A DNA stretch of 64,000 bases from NCBI RefSeq assembly GCF_036636695.1, contig NZ_JAVWNW010000007.1. One strand, 5' to 3'. The position numbers were made by a program, and so were the translations under genes. Positions 43,036 through 52,566 of the stretch are shown here, one piece after another. Positions within the stretch are counted from its first letter, which is position 1. Every line of letters begins with the position of its first letter. Source of the DNA: Anaerorhabdus sp036636695 (lineage in GTDB: Bacteria; Bacillota_I; Bacilli_A; Erysipelotrichales; Erysipelotrichaceae). The notes below the pieces were generated by a model, which was not told the origin of the DNA, did not search any database, and was given only the letters and a program-made list of their open reading frames with translations.

Positions 43036-45054
43036 CTAATCCATTGTTGTAAGCGCATTCATATTAAGTTGCACTATTTTTTGAATGAGTTGACTATTTT
43101 CTTTTTCTTCAGCATGTTGAAGAATTTCTAAACAGTCTTTTTTAGTTGTTTCGATTATTTTTGTGTCCTCTACCAAATTACCCAATAAAAAGGCAGGTAA
43201 CCCACTCTGTCTAGTTCCTAGTATATCACCAGGTCCTCGCAAACGTAAGTCTTCGGCAGAAATTTCAAAACCAGTATTCGTGTTTACTAAAACACGTAAT
43301 CGCTCTAAACTATTCTCATCTTGACTATCTGTAAGCAAATAACATATCCCTTGTTCCGTGCCACGTTGAACACGTCCACGCAATTGATGGAGTTGACTCA
43401 ATCCAAAACGATGGGCATCATAAATAATCATTAGTGTTGCGTTCACAACATTTACACCAACTTCAATTACTGTTGTAGAAACTAAAATTTGAATTTCATT
43501 TTTATCAAATTCTCTCATAATTTCTTCTTTTTCTTCACTACTCATTTTGCCATGTAGGACACCCACTTTTGCAATTCCCTTAAATGCTTTTTTTAAATTG
43601 TCATAAATGGTTAATACATTTCTAACATTAATGCTTTCACTTTCTTCAATTGCACTGCAGACAACATACACTTGTCTTCCTTCTTCTATTTTGCTTACCA
43701 CCTCATCTAAAACATGGCGAAAACTATTCTCTTGTACTAGAACTGTTTTCACTTCTTTTCGTCCTGCTGGCATAGTTTCAATTGTAGTAATATCCATATC
43801 TCCATAGAGTGTATTTGCAAGTGTTCTTGGAATAGGTGTTGCTGTCATTAGTAGAAAATCTACTTTATCTCCTTTTTCAATGAGTTTGCGTCGTTGTTCA
43901 ACTCCAAACCGATGTTGTTCATCGGCAACCACAAATCCTAATTGTTTAAATCCAACATCAGGCTGAATCAATGAATGAGTTCCCACAAGGATATCAATCT
44001 CACCATTTTTTAATCGCTCTAAAATATCTTTCTTAATTACAGTAGGTAAAGCTGAATATAAAACCTCAATGCGAAGATTGGTTGACTTCAATAAATTTTT
44101 CATGGATTGATAATGTTGTTTTGCTAATATTTCAGTAGGAGCTAATAATGCAGCTTGTTTTTTTGCTAAGCAACATGCATACATCGCAAGTCCTGCTACA
44201 ACAGTTTTTCCACACCCCACATCACCTTGAACAAGTCGATACATTATTTTTTGACTTTGTAAATCTTCCAAAATATCATTGACCGCTTTCACTTGATCCT
44301 TAGTTAATGGAAATGGTAAATGATTGGCTAAGCGAAATACATCATCAAAATCAAAATGTTTTCCTTCTTTAAGAACTGATTCAGAATTTTGTTTACGAAT
44401 AAGTTGAATCGCTAAGTGAAATTTTAAAAATTCTTCATACTTTAATGTTCTTATTGCTTGTGCAACTTCTTCATTGGATTTAGGAAAATGCATCATCCTT
44501 AAAGCATCTCTTTTATGAAGCAAACGATAACGTCTAATATATTCACTTGGTACATCATCTGCAATTTCATTTCTTACTGTTTCATAACAACGTGTTATGC
44601 ATTCATGAATATTCTTTTGGGTTAAACCATACTTAAGAGAATAAACTGGTTGAATTCCTAATTGCTCATTCAATGGTTTTGTATTGTATTGTATAGCAGT
44701 GATTTTACGATTTCCCTCATAATTACCAATAATTGTCAGCGTTTGTCCAAGCTCCATTTTGCTTGCCCATGGGCGATTAAAAATAACAATATCAAAAACA
44801 TCATCCTCATTCTCAACTTGAAACTTAGTCATTGTACGACTTCCTTTAAAACGGAAACTTCGTGGATAGGTAATTAATCTTGCTTCTATTACAATTCTAT
44901 CTTTTGTTTTCCATTCATCATAAGGTTTACATTGCAGTTGTTCATAACGAAAAGGATAATAAGATAATAAATCTTCACTTGTCTCAATTCCCATTTGTAA
45001 AAATAACTCTCTTTTCTTAGGAGGTATTCTACACTCTTTTAATGTTTTCGACAT
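43036..45054 (-). CDS. recG: ATP-dependent DNA helicase RecG
   Basis: RecG remodels stalled forks and Holliday junctions. Starting at the ATG at 45054 (ribosome site GGTGAAG) the protein is 672 aa; an upstream GTG is less likely. It has the N-terminal wedge/OB domain, Walker A VQGDVGCGKTVVAGL, DEAD-box variant VADEQHRFG, motif III LLMTATPIPRTLA, and the RecG C-terminal QLRGRVQRGTEQGICYLL. It heads the recG-rnc-galM-galK run. Confidence 0.96.
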   Translation of the reverse strand: MSKTLKECRIPPKKRELFLQMGIETSEDLLSYYPFRYEQLQCKPYDEWKTKDRIVIEARLITYPRSFRFKGSRTMTKFQVENEDDVFDIVIFNRPWASKMELGQTLTIIGNYEGNRKITAIQYNTKPLNEQLGIQPVYSLKYGLTQKNIHECITRCYETVRNEIADDVPSEYIRRYRLLHKRDALRMMHFPKSNEEVAQAIRTLKYEEFLKFHLAIQLIRKQNSESVLKEGKHFDFDDVFRLANHLPFPLTKDQVKAVNDILEDLQSQKIMYRLVQGDVGCGKTVVAGLAMYACCLAKKQAALLAPTEILAKQHYQSMKNLLKSTNLRIEVLYSALPTVIKKDILERLKNGEIDILVGTHSLIQPDVGFKQLGFVVADEQHRFGVEQRRKLIEKGDKVDFLLMTATPIPRTLANTLYGDMDITTIETMPAGRKEVKTVLVQENSFRHVLDEVVSKIEEGRQVYVVCSAIEESESINVRNVLTIYDNLKKAFKGIAKVGVLHGKMSSEEKEEIMREFDKNEIQILVSTTVIEVGVNVVNATLMIIYDAHRFGLSQLHQLRGRVQRGTEQGICYLLTDSQDENSLERLRVLVNTNTGFEISAEDLRLRGPGDILGTRQSGLPAFLLGNLVEDTKIIETTKKDCLEILQHAEEKENSQLIQKIVQLNMNALTTMD

Positions 45055-45120
45055 ATCTTCACCCACTTATATTTTAAACTACTTTACTTGCTTATAAAAG
45101 ACGAATAAGCATAAACAAAA

Positions 45121-46071
45121 TTATTTATGCTTAAAATCATACGCTATTGTAAATCGCTTATTTTTCACTTCTACATTGACATACGCCCCATTTACAAATG
45201 GAATGGTTGGGTATGTATGCCCCACTTCAACATCATAAATAATAGGTATACTTAATTTTAAATCTTTCAATGCTTCATCTAATGTGACGTCAAAATATGG
45301 ATCAGATATTCTTAATTTTCCTAATATTATACCTTGTATATGATTAAAATATCCTGCTTGATTCAATTGCCACAAACAACGTTTAACACCTAAAATATTA
45401 TAATCATAAGCTTCTAGAAATAATAAAACTTTCCCCTTTTTTCCTTTACTAAATTCTCTAATTTTTTCATATTCAGTTTCCATTAAATTTGTAATAACAT
45501 CTAATGTTCCACCAATTAAATATCCTTCAAGTTTAATATTTTTTCGCGGTAAAACACCTGTATCTTCATCCAAATATTGTGTAAATACTGTCTTCTCATT
45601 TTTAAGTAACGCTATTAAATCATTACTTGATTCTATCCATTGATCTGTTTTATATTCTGTTATTGTCATACCATAGATAGAGGCAATATGCGCGTGTGTG
45701 GCAAGTGGCAAACAAAAATTAGTATTGTCTGAATAACCAATAAACCATTTTGGTTTTGCTTGTTTCAACAATTCAAAATCTAAATAAGGTAGGATTTCAT
45801 TCATTATCTCACCACCTGCACATGACCAAACAATATCAATCTTATCATCAAGATAGAATTTCATTAATTCCTTCGCTCTATTTTTGGGTGTGTTACTTTG
45901 TGCTTTATCTAATTGGTAAATACTTTTGCATTCAACAATAGTAAATCCTTCTTTAATTAACTCTCTCTTAGCATTTTCATAATTGATTCTATAACGATCT
46001 CCTGACACACCAAAAGAAGGTGCAACAACGCCAATTGTACATGGTAACTTTATAAATGCAGGTACTTTCAT
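45121..46071 (-). CDS. S66-family LD-carboxypeptidase-like protein
   Basis: This 316-aa serine peptidase is related to LdcA and MccF: an N-terminal VVAPSFGVSGDRYRINYENAKREL, the catalytic Ser in KWFIGYSDNTNFCLPL (about 107-122), a Glu in LLFLEAYDYN and a His in YDVEVGHTYPTIPF. LdcA trims murein tetrapeptides during wall recycling; MccF-type members hydrolyse toxic nucleotide conjugates. No signal peptide is seen, so it is cytosolic. It overlaps the PucR-like regulator gene by ATGA. Confidence 0.87.
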   Translation of the reverse strand: MKVPAFIKLPCTIGVVAPSFGVSGDRYRINYENAKRELIKEGFTIVECKSIYQLDKAQSNTPKNRAKELMKFYLDDKIDIVWSCAGGEIMNEILPYLDFELLKQAKPKWFIGYSDNTNFCLPLATHAHIASIYGMTITEYKTDQWIESSNDLIALLKNEKTVFTQYLDEDTGVLPRKNIKLEGYLIGGTLDVITNLMETEYEKIREFSKGKKGKVLLFLEAYDYNILGVKRCLWQLNQAGYFNHIQGIILGKLRISDPYFDVTLDEALKDLKLSIPIIYDVEVGHTYPTIPFVNGAYVNVEVKNKRFTIAYDFKHK

Positions 46072-47039
46072 TCTTGTATCCTCTTTTTCATCATAATTAA
46101 TAATGCCATTTTCATTGCATCCTCAAAATTAAGTACATTAAGTCCAATTTTTTCTTGAATTACTTTAATACTATTTTCTACTTCTCTATCAGTAATCATC
46201 AACTCATTTGCTGTAACACTCACCGATAAATTACATCTTAAAAATGCTGTGACAAATTCAATATCGCTATCAATTATCAATTGATAATTATTCTTCGTCC
46301 ACATATCACTTATTTTACGTATATCATTTTGTGATAGTTTAGAAACTAAATATGAAACCCCCAAATCATTTGAAGATAATACATTTTTTTCTTCATAGAA
46401 CACTTGTCCTAATGAAAAGACATTCATCAATTCCTTAACACCTTGATGTAAATCTTTTGCTGAAAGTATTGTTTCACCGAATACAATTGAACAATCAAAA
46501 TTGTATTTTTTAAAATCATTGATTAAGTTATTCGCATAAATCTCACTTGGTTGCATTTGATTTGCAAGTACAATAGTTTTAACATCCATTGTCACTACAA
46601 GCTCATCATCGATGAAAAATATCTCTTTCATATCGTCAAAACGTTCTTGATTATGTTTTGGCTTTATTATATAAAGCTGATAAATATCTTCAAACAAATA
46701 TTGGTCGCAACGTTTAAATTCATCATCAGTCAATGTATCTTGAATTGCTTCTGCAATTAATTCTTCAATTGATAATTCTTCCCTTTTTTTCTCTAGTTTA
46801 TTTTTACAAGCAATTGCAACAACCATTAGGTAGTCGCGATTTTCTTTTTCATCTGTAACAATATGAAAATCATGTTTTCCAACTTGAAACGAAACAACCG
46901 CTTCTTTATCTTGATTATCATTTCTAAATTGCATTCTTTCTCTTGTATAAGCAATACAATTAAATGATTCATCATACAAGAAAAAATCACATTCAAATTG
47001 CTTACTGTATTTAATTAATAAATCTTGAATTTCATTCAT
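46068..47039 (-). CDS. PucR/CdaR-type transcriptional regulator
   Basis: The 323-aa protein ends in a PucR-family helix-turn-helix (LRCNLSVSVTANELMITDRE, about 265-285, then IGLNVLNFEDAMKMALLIMM), the pattern of CdaR/PucR regulators. The N-terminal 120 residues may be a sensory domain (FFLYDESFNCIAYTRERMQF). CdaR-type proteins respond to sugar diacids or purine metabolites, but nothing here defines the ligand. It is coupled to the S66 peptidase, hinting at control of wall-peptide or muropeptide metabolism. Confidence 0.7.
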   Translation of the reverse strand: MNEIQDLLIKYSKQFECDFFLYDESFNCIAYTRERMQFRNDNQDKEAVVSFQVGKHDFHIVTDEKENRDYLMVVAIACKNKLEKKREELSIEELIAEAIQDTLTDDEFKRCDQYLFEDIYQLYIIKPKHNQERFDDMKEIFFIDDELVVTMDVKTIVLANQMQPSEIYANNLINDFKKYNFDCSIVFGETILSAKDLHQGVKELMNVFSLGQVFYEEKNVLSSNDLGVSYLVSKLSQNDIRKISDMWTKNNYQLIIDSDIEFVTAFLRCNLSVSVTANELMITDREVENSIKVIQEKIGLNVLNFEDAMKMALLIMMKKRIQE

Positions 47040-47083
47040 TTTAACACCTCTTTGATAGCATTAGTATAGCATAATTATTCATA

Positions 47084-47119
47084 AAAAAAGACATGAGCCC
47101 TCTAAATCATCTCATGTCT
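47084..47119 (-). terminator. Terminator after bglA
   Basis: Minus strand: AGACATGAG, loop of 13, CTCATGTCT, then a T7 tract. It lies about 50 bases beyond the bglA stop. Confidence 0.8.
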
Positions 47120-47170
47120 ATATTACCTATACTACATTTATATTATTCCAATAATCATTGTATAAATTGC

Positions 47171-48640
47171 TTAAATTATTTTGCCATTGGATTGAATTAC
47201 TTTTTTGTACCATTCAAATGAATCTTTTTTCCTGCGTTCAAAAGTTCCATTTCCTTCATCATCTTTATCAACATAAATCATACCATAACGCTTTTTCATT
47301 TCCCCTGTTCCAGCAGAAACTAAATCAATGCATCCCCAGCTTGTATATGCAATTAAGTCTACACCGTTATCGATAGCATTCCCCATCTCTTTAATATGAT
47401 CACGCATATACTCAATACGATAATCATCATGGATACTTCCATCTTCTTCAACTTTATCTACAGCACCTAAACCGTTCTCTACAACCATTAATGGTTTTTC
47501 ATAGCGATCATAAATCATCTCCAAATAGTATTTTAATCCTTCTGGATCAAATGCCCATCCCCAATCACTATATTTCAAATAAGGATTTTTTGCTCCCATT
47601 GAGAAATTTCCACCTACTTTGTCTTCTATTGCATGCGTTGTAACTACAGTAGACATATAATAAGAGAAAGTGTAAAAATCCACACAACCTTCCATTAAAT
47701 CTTGCTCATCTTGTTTTGTAATATCCAATTGAACATCTTGTTCTTTCCATAGACGTTTTGCGAATGTAGGATACTTACCTTTACTTTGAACGTCACCACA
47801 ATAGAAAATATTCTTTTCCCATGCATGGCGATTCAATAGAATATCTTTTGGATCACTTGTTCCAGGATAGAATGTAATACCACAAATCATACATCCTACG
47901 TGATAATCAGGATCAATTGCATGCGCCATTTTCACTGCATGTGCACTTGCAATAAATTGATAATGTAATTGTTGATAAGCACGTTGATATCCTTCTTTGG
48001 TTGCTTTATCACCAAAAAGTTCTAAAAACATTACTGTGTTATTAATTTCATTGAAGGTTAACCAATACTTGACTAGACCTTTATATTCTTCAAAACATAC
48101 TTTTGCATAACGATCAAAAAATTCTATTGTTTTTCTATTATTCCATCCATCATAATTTTCTTCTAAATAGAGCGGTGTATCAAAATGATGTAATGTTACC
48201 AATGGTTCAATATTATATTTTTTTAATTCTTTAAATACATTACGGTAAAACTCAATACCTTTTTGATTTGGTTCTATTTCATCCCCACGAGGAAAAATAC
48301 GACTCCATGATATAGACATTCTAAACATAGTAAATCCCATCTCAGCCATCAGCGCAATGTCTTCCTTGTAATGATGATAGAAATCAATTCCATCATGATT
48401 TGGATAATAATATCCATCAAGTACTGCCAACTTTGCTCCCTCAGGAAGCTTGCCTCCTGTTCTTGGAATTGCTCCTGTTGTTCCATCTGGCATTTGATAT
48501 GTAAGCATTCGTGGTGAATGATTGCTTCCAGCTGTTAACATATCTGTTTCTGCTGGTCCTCTTCCATCTTCATTCCATGCACCTTCACATTGGTTGGCCG
48601 CTGTTGCTCCACCCCAATAAAATCCTTCTTTAAATGACAT
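47171..48640 (-). CDS. bglA: GH1 6-phospho-beta-glucosidase
   Basis: This 489-aa glycosidase has the family 1 acid/base Glu in WLTFNEINNTVMF (about residue 175) and the nucleophile Glu in LMVVENGLGAVD (about 395). It also has an N-terminal FKEGFYWGGATAANQCEGAWNEDGRG motif. It hydrolyses phosphorylated beta-glucosides delivered by a PTS. The upstream PTS operon is of the mannose family and ends in its own terminator, so they may or may not share a substrate. It has its own promoter. Confidence 0.93.
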   Translation of the reverse strand: MSFKEGFYWGGATAANQCEGAWNEDGRGPAETDMLTAGSNHSPRMLTYQMPDGTTGAIPRTGGKLPEGAKLAVLDGYYYPNHDGIDFYHHYKEDIALMAEMGFTMFRMSISWSRIFPRGDEIEPNQKGIEFYRNVFKELKKYNIEPLVTLHHFDTPLYLEENYDGWNNRKTIEFFDRYAKVCFEEYKGLVKYWLTFNEINNTVMFLELFGDKATKEGYQRAYQQLHYQFIASAHAVKMAHAIDPDYHVGCMICGITFYPGTSDPKDILLNRHAWEKNIFYCGDVQSKGKYPTFAKRLWKEQDVQLDITKQDEQDLMEGCVDFYTFSYYMSTVVTTHAIEDKVGGNFSMGAKNPYLKYSDWGWAFDPEGLKYYLEMIYDRYEKPLMVVENGLGAVDKVEEDGSIHDDYRIEYMRDHIKEMGNAIDNGVDLIAYTSWGCIDLVSAGTGEMKKRYGMIYVDKDDEGNGTFERRKKDSFEWYKKVIQSNGKII

Positions 48641-48674
48641 AAAATACTCCTCTCTTTTATTCTAATTTAAGTTC

Positions 48675-48703
48675 ATCATAAAGGAATTTAAATATAACTA
48701 CAA
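48675..48703 (-). promoter_or_regulatory. Promoter of bglA
   Basis: Minus strand: TTGTAG (48698-48703), 17 bases, TATGAT (48675-48680). A 9-bp inverted repeat TTTATACAC/GTGTATAAA (48714-48722 and 48744-48752) lies just upstream and could be a regulator site. Confidence 0.65.
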
Positions 48704-48817
48704 CCATCATTTTTTTATACACTTAAACTCTGTATATTACGTTGTGTATAAATATTTTATCTATTTATTCATTACTGTATAACTCAAAATAAAGTGAATA
48801 ATATTTGATTTTGCATT

Positions 48818-48850
48818 AAAAAAACCAAAACATTGCTTATCTTGTTTTGG
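48818..48850 (-). terminator. Terminator of the mannose-family PTS operon
   Basis: Minus strand: CCAAAACA and TGTTTTGG (8 bp) around a 10-base loop, followed by TTTTTTT. Confidence 0.8.
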
Positions 48851-48888
48851 CTTTTTATATTGATTTATTTCAGCTTTAATACCTTCAA

Positions 48889-49299
48889 TTATAATTCATC
48901 AACAGAATCATTTTGAAAATAATTTGTAAGTATAAACTTCCCTACTTGATTTTTTCCAATATCAACTATTTCTTCATCTGATAATTTTATATCAAAAGAT
49001 AATTTTGATACATATTCCATTAGCATACCCAATGTTATTCCATAAAAAAGTCGGGTATTCGCACCATGTAATATTTCATCAACAATAACATTAAATGGAG
49101 AACCAGCAAATAAATCTACAAAAACAGTTGTGTTTTCATCTAAAGTAATTGTTTTTATTTTACTTCTTAAGTCATCAATAGACATATTTCTATCAAAATC
49201 TATAAATTCAATGTTTTTTTGAATACCCATGATTAATTCTAAGGCACTTTGCAAGCCTGTTGCAAAATGTCCATGCCCGATAACAATTGTTCTTTCCAT
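48889..49299 (-). CDS. PTS mannose-family EIIA component
   Basis: About 136 aa from the ATG at 49299 (ribosome site GGAAG; longer versions would overlap the SIS gene). MERTIVIGHGHFATGLQSALELIMG carries the active-site His (in IGHGHF) of Man-family EIIA. It accepts phosphate from HPr and passes it to EIIB. It is the last gene of the operon, encoded separately from EIIB as in AgaF/GfrA-type systems. Confidence 0.92.
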   Translation of the reverse strand: MERTIVIGHGHFATGLQSALELIMGIQKNIEFIDFDRNMSIDDLRSKIKTITLDENTTVFVDLFAGSPFNVIVDEILHGANTRLFYGITLGMLMEYVSKLSFDIKLSDEEIVDIGKNQVGKFILTNYFQNDSVDEL

Positions 49300-49300
49300 T

Positions 49301-50386
49301 TTATTCTTCCAAATGTGCAAGAGGTTCTACAAATGGATTAATATTTGTATCAATTCCAATGTCTTTAGCCCCTTTTGCTGCCACAAATTGAAATGGTATT
49401 GTGTACATAATTGGACATAGATATTTATTAGGATGAATGGTAAATTGTATATCTCTATCATCTATTTGTGTTTCTTTACAAGTGATTAAATGAACTCGAT
49501 TTGTATATTTTTTGAATACTTCTCTAAATTGCAAACATCTTTCCCACTCTATTTCATCAGAACCTATCATGAAAAGGGTTTGTCTGTTTGTAATTGCCAT
49601 TGTAGGGCCGTGAGAATATTCTTCAATTTCATATCCAATTGTAGGTATTCTCAACATTTCACCAATTTTCAACATACCTTCAAGTACAGAACCAAAATCT
49701 ACACCATATCCCATTACATAAATTCTATCACTATTAACAATTGTAATTTTATTTCTTTCATACCAATCTGAGCTTTCTTTAATAACTATGTCGAAGTTCT
49801 TAACAAAATCATCTATTTCACTGATTGCTTGTTTATAATTAGTTTCACTATAGATATTTTTAAAATAAGCAATTTCTACCGCCCAAATATAAAGCGTCAG
49901 CATTGTGACTGTATATCCTCTTGTTTCAGGTGGAGTTAATTCTTTTCCACACAGTAAATGAGCAACTTTATCTGTATGATTTGTAATTTCACTTTCCAAA
50001 TTTTCCGTTAAAACAATTGTTTGATAGCCATCATTTTTTGCTTTTTTCATAACATCAATTGTTGAAATTGATGTTCCAGATTGGGAGATTCCTACGAATA
50101 ATATTTCTTCTTTTTTTAATGTATTAGTCCAGTCTGCTTTTTCATAGTTTTTGAAAACTGTTGGATAATATCCCACTGCATCAATACCAACTATTTGTTT
50201 AAAATAATGAGCTGCAATAATTGCTGCATTATAAGAAGTTCCTGACCCAAAGAATAAAACCTTTTTAATATTATTTTTTGCAAATAATTCGATAAAAGGC
50301 GTTATAAAGATTTCTCTTTGATCAAAGGCACTTTTCAATGCCCTAGGCTGATCATACATATAATTTAAAACACTTACTTCATCCAT
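49301..50386 (-). CDS. SIS-domain phosphosugar isomerase/deglycase-like enzyme
   Basis: This 361-aa protein has two SIS folds: VLFFGSGTSYNAAIIAAHYF (about 41-60) and LFVGISQSGTSISTIDVMKKAK (about 94-115), the latter being the sugar-phosphate loop. It resembles GlmS isomerase domains, FrlB/GfrF deglycases and AgaS. The GlmS glutaminase domain is absent. Encoded between EIIB and EIIA of a Man-family PTS, it should process the imported phosphosugar. By analogy with Gfr systems the substrate could be a glycated amino acid (glucoselysine- or fructoselysine-6-phosphate) or an amino sugar. This is inference. Confidence 0.85.
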   Translation of the reverse strand: MDEVSVLNYMYDQPRALKSAFDQREIFITPFIELFAKNNIKKVLFFGSGTSYNAAIIAAHYFKQIVGIDAVGYYPTVFKNYEKADWTNTLKKEEILFVGISQSGTSISTIDVMKKAKNDGYQTIVLTENLESEITNHTDKVAHLLCGKELTPPETRGYTVTMLTLYIWAVEIAYFKNIYSETNYKQAISEIDDFVKNFDIVIKESSDWYERNKITIVNSDRIYVMGYGVDFGSVLEGMLKIGEMLRIPTIGYEIEEYSHGPTMAITNRQTLFMIGSDEIEWERCLQFREVFKKYTNRVHLITCKETQIDDRDIQFTIHPNKYLCPIMYTIPFQFVAAKGAKDIGIDTNINPFVEPLAHLEE

Positions 50387-50400
50387 TTAACTTTCCTCCA

Positions 50401-50883
50401 CTATAATGTCCTTATTATTTCTGTAATATCTTCCGAATGTTCGCTTGGGATCATATGTGACTCAATCGTCACCCCCTTAGCAATAAGTTTTTTAAAACTA
50501 TCAAGTTCGTCTGGTGAAACAAAAACAGTTCTTTTTATTTGAACAGATCCTTCTTTGCTTGATAAATTACCAATTTTAATTTTTTTAATTTCATAACCAT
50601 CTTCAACCATTTCCAATAACGGATGAGGATTAGCTGTTAAAATTAATACGTTACTACCTTCATCTAGTTTTCTCTTTAATTTATCTGATGCAGTCAATGA
50701 ATTCAGAATTGATAATTTTACTTTTGCTGGACATCCTATTTGTAACGCTGTCTTGCGCATTTCGTCATTAACAATTTTATTATCAACAATAACTATTTTA
50801 TTTACACTGTAATGCGGAATCCAAAATCCACATACTTGCCCATGAATTAATCGATCATCAATACGTACTTCTACAATAGCCAT
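50401..50883 (-). CDS. PTS mannose-family EIIB component
   Basis: The 160-aa protein begins MAIVEVRIDDRLIHGQVCGFW; the His in RLIHGQV is the phosphorylated residue of Man-family EIIB. It transfers phosphate to the incoming sugar at the EIIC/EIID complex. It lies 10 bases after EIID and 14 before the SIS enzyme. Confidence 0.95.
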   Translation of the reverse strand: MAIVEVRIDDRLIHGQVCGFWIPHYSVNKIVIVDNKIVNDEMRKTALQIGCPAKVKLSILNSLTASDKLKRKLDEGSNVLILTANPHPLLEMVEDGYEIKKIKIGNLSSKEGSVQIKRTVFVSPDELDSFKKLIAKGVTIESHMIPSEHSEDITEIIRTL

Positions 50884-50893
50884 TTTTTTACCT

Positions 50894-51727
50894 CTATCCT
50901 AAAATACCAAATACGCCACCTAAGAAAGCAACAACAATAATTGATAAAATTAGATATACAGTTTTAATTTTTTTCTTAAGCCCTAAGAAAATTAATAGAG
51001 TTGCAACAAGGGACAATAATTGAGGACAAATTTGGTCTAAATATTCTTGAAGTACAATTTCACTACCTGCAATAGTAAATACGAGTGGAGAAGAAAGTCC
51101 AATCCAAGATGCAATCATGCAACCTACTGAAGCAATTCCAACAATTCCCGCACAGTATGTAAATAAACCCATCTTTCCTGATTCTTGGAAATCTTTTAAT
51201 AATCCACTTCCATTAAAATAACCTAGACGAAGTCCATAATAACGTGTTAAGAAGTTTGGAATGTTAAATGTTATCAACAATACTATCGGGCCTAAAATAT
51301 TCCCTTGGCTTGCAAAACTAACACCTAATGCACAAGCAATTACTCTAAATATACCCCAGAAAAAAGTATCTCCAATTCCACTTAACGGACCCATTAGTGA
51401 AACCTTTACTGCGTTAATTGTGGTCTTATCAAAATTAGGATCATCTTTCGCCATTTCTTCCATAGCTAATGTTATTCCCATTACAAATGGTGAAGGTGCA
51501 ACAGTCATATTAAAAGGCTCCATATGACGATGTAAAGCATCTTTATATCCTTCTGGATCATCTTTATAAACCTTTTTTAGTGTGGGCATCATTGCATATA
51601 GAAATCCTAATGCTTCCATTCTTTCATAATTGAATGAACCTAACAAAGTAAATGAACGCCAAAATATTTGTCTAAAATCTTTTTTTGTAATTTGATTTTT
51701 TTCATTAATATATTCGTTGTTAGACAT
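50894..51727 (-). CDS. PTS mannose-family EIID component
   Basis: This 277-aa protein has the EIID signature FWRSFTLLGSFNYERMEALGFLYAMMP (about 24-50) and LMGPLSGIGDTFFWG (about 109-123), with hydrophobic helices at the C-terminus. EIID is unique to the mannose family and forms the membrane complex with EIIC. Its ATG overlaps the EIIC stop (TAATG). Confidence 0.95.
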   Translation of the reverse strand: MSNNEYINEKNQITKKDFRQIFWRSFTLLGSFNYERMEALGFLYAMMPTLKKVYKDDPEGYKDALHRHMEPFNMTVAPSPFVMGITLAMEEMAKDDPNFDKTTINAVKVSLMGPLSGIGDTFFWGIFRVIACALGVSFASQGNILGPIVLLITFNIPNFLTRYYGLRLGYFNGSGLLKDFQESGKMGLFTYCAGIVGIASVGCMIASWIGLSSPLVFTIAGSEIVLQEYLDQICPQLLSLVATLLIFLGLKKKIKTVYLILSIIVVAFLGGVFGILG

Positions 51728-52497
51728 TATAGTTCCTCCTTAGTTTCATGTGACTCAATAACTTTAGTTGATTCAGAGCGAATAATATAAATAATCCATG
51801 CAAGTGCAATTGAAACAGCTGCAACTGAAACCATTGACATTCCCAAGAACGCAGCCATAACAAATCCTAAAATTAAATAAGGAACTAAATCTCTCTCAAA
51901 TAAAATGTTTAACAATAGTGCAAAGCCCATTGCTGGTAAAACTTTACTTACTGCAGCCAATCCATTATTTGCCCATTCTGGTATTGTCGCAACAATACCT
52001 TCGATTGCGGAATTTCCATAATACATAACAATGAATGTTAATGAAAAATAAACTAAGAATGTCAAGAATCCGCATAAGAAGTGAATCGAAATAATTTGTT
52101 TTTCTTTTAATTCATCAATTAATTTATCAGCTTTGTTCATCAATCCTGAATAGCCTGTTAATAATAGAGTATTTAGGAATTGCATAATTACTGCAACTGG
52201 TAAACCAAAAGCAATTGCAACTTCTGCTCCAGTTCCTGTCATTAAAGCAACAGCTGTACCAATTGTTCCCCCTGTACCAATATCAAGCTGTGCTGTAGGT
52301 CCTATTCCTGTAGCTCCCATCCAAATCATTTGTAATTGTGCGCCAATAATAAGACCTTGTTGTACATTACCGAGAATAAGTCCAACTAAGCAACCTGTTA
52401 CAACAGGTTCACGAAGTTTACATTCCCCTAACCATCCACCTTCTAATTGTGTTAAAGCAGATACAACGCCAATGAGTAACGCCTGAAAAAGTGTCAT
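51727..52497 (-). CDS. PTS mannose-family EIIC component
   Basis: About 256 aa from the ATG at 52497, preceded by GGAGGG: MTLFQALLIGVVSALTQLEGGWLGECKLREP. A longer frame to 52560 exists, but it runs through the operator and beyond the ribosome site. The protein is hydrophobic throughout, with the conserved IGAQLQMIWMGATGIGPTAQLDIGTGG loop (about 68-94). It is the sugar channel and the first gene of the PTS operon. Confidence 0.94.
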   Translation of the reverse strand: MTLFQALLIGVVSALTQLEGGWLGECKLREPVVTGCLVGLILGNVQQGLIIGAQLQMIWMGATGIGPTAQLDIGTGGTIGTAVALMTGTGAEVAIAFGLPVAVIMQFLNTLLLTGYSGLMNKADKLIDELKEKQIISIHFLCGFLTFLVYFSLTFIVMYYGNSAIEGIVATIPEWANNGLAAVSKVLPAMGFALLLNILFERDLVPYLILGFVMAAFLGMSMVSVAAVSIALAWIIYIIRSESTKVIESHETKEEL

Positions 52498-52520
52498 TTT
52501 ATTTCCCTCCTTTTTTTCAG

Positions 52521-52559
52521 TGGTATACTTAAAGTTATACTGGTATACTATGTATACCA
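52521..52559. promoter_or_regulatory. GntR-family operator cluster at the PTS promoter
   Basis: A perfect inverted repeat TGGTATAC-TAT-GTATACCA fills 52541-52559, immediately downstream of the -10 (ATTATA, 52567-52572). A second TGGTATAC at 52521-52528 pairs imperfectly with GTTATAC at 52534-52540. Bound repressor would sit on the first transcribed bases. The adjacent GntR/UTRA regulator is the obvious ligand; HutC-type regulators are known to bind GGT-AT-rich palindromes. Confidence 0.75.
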
Positions 52560-52566
52560 TTTAACT

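Noticed and set aside
52498..52560. Extended EIIC start
   Set aside because: The extension runs through the operator palindrome and precedes the ribosome site GGAGGG; EIIC proteins begin near MTLFQALLIG.
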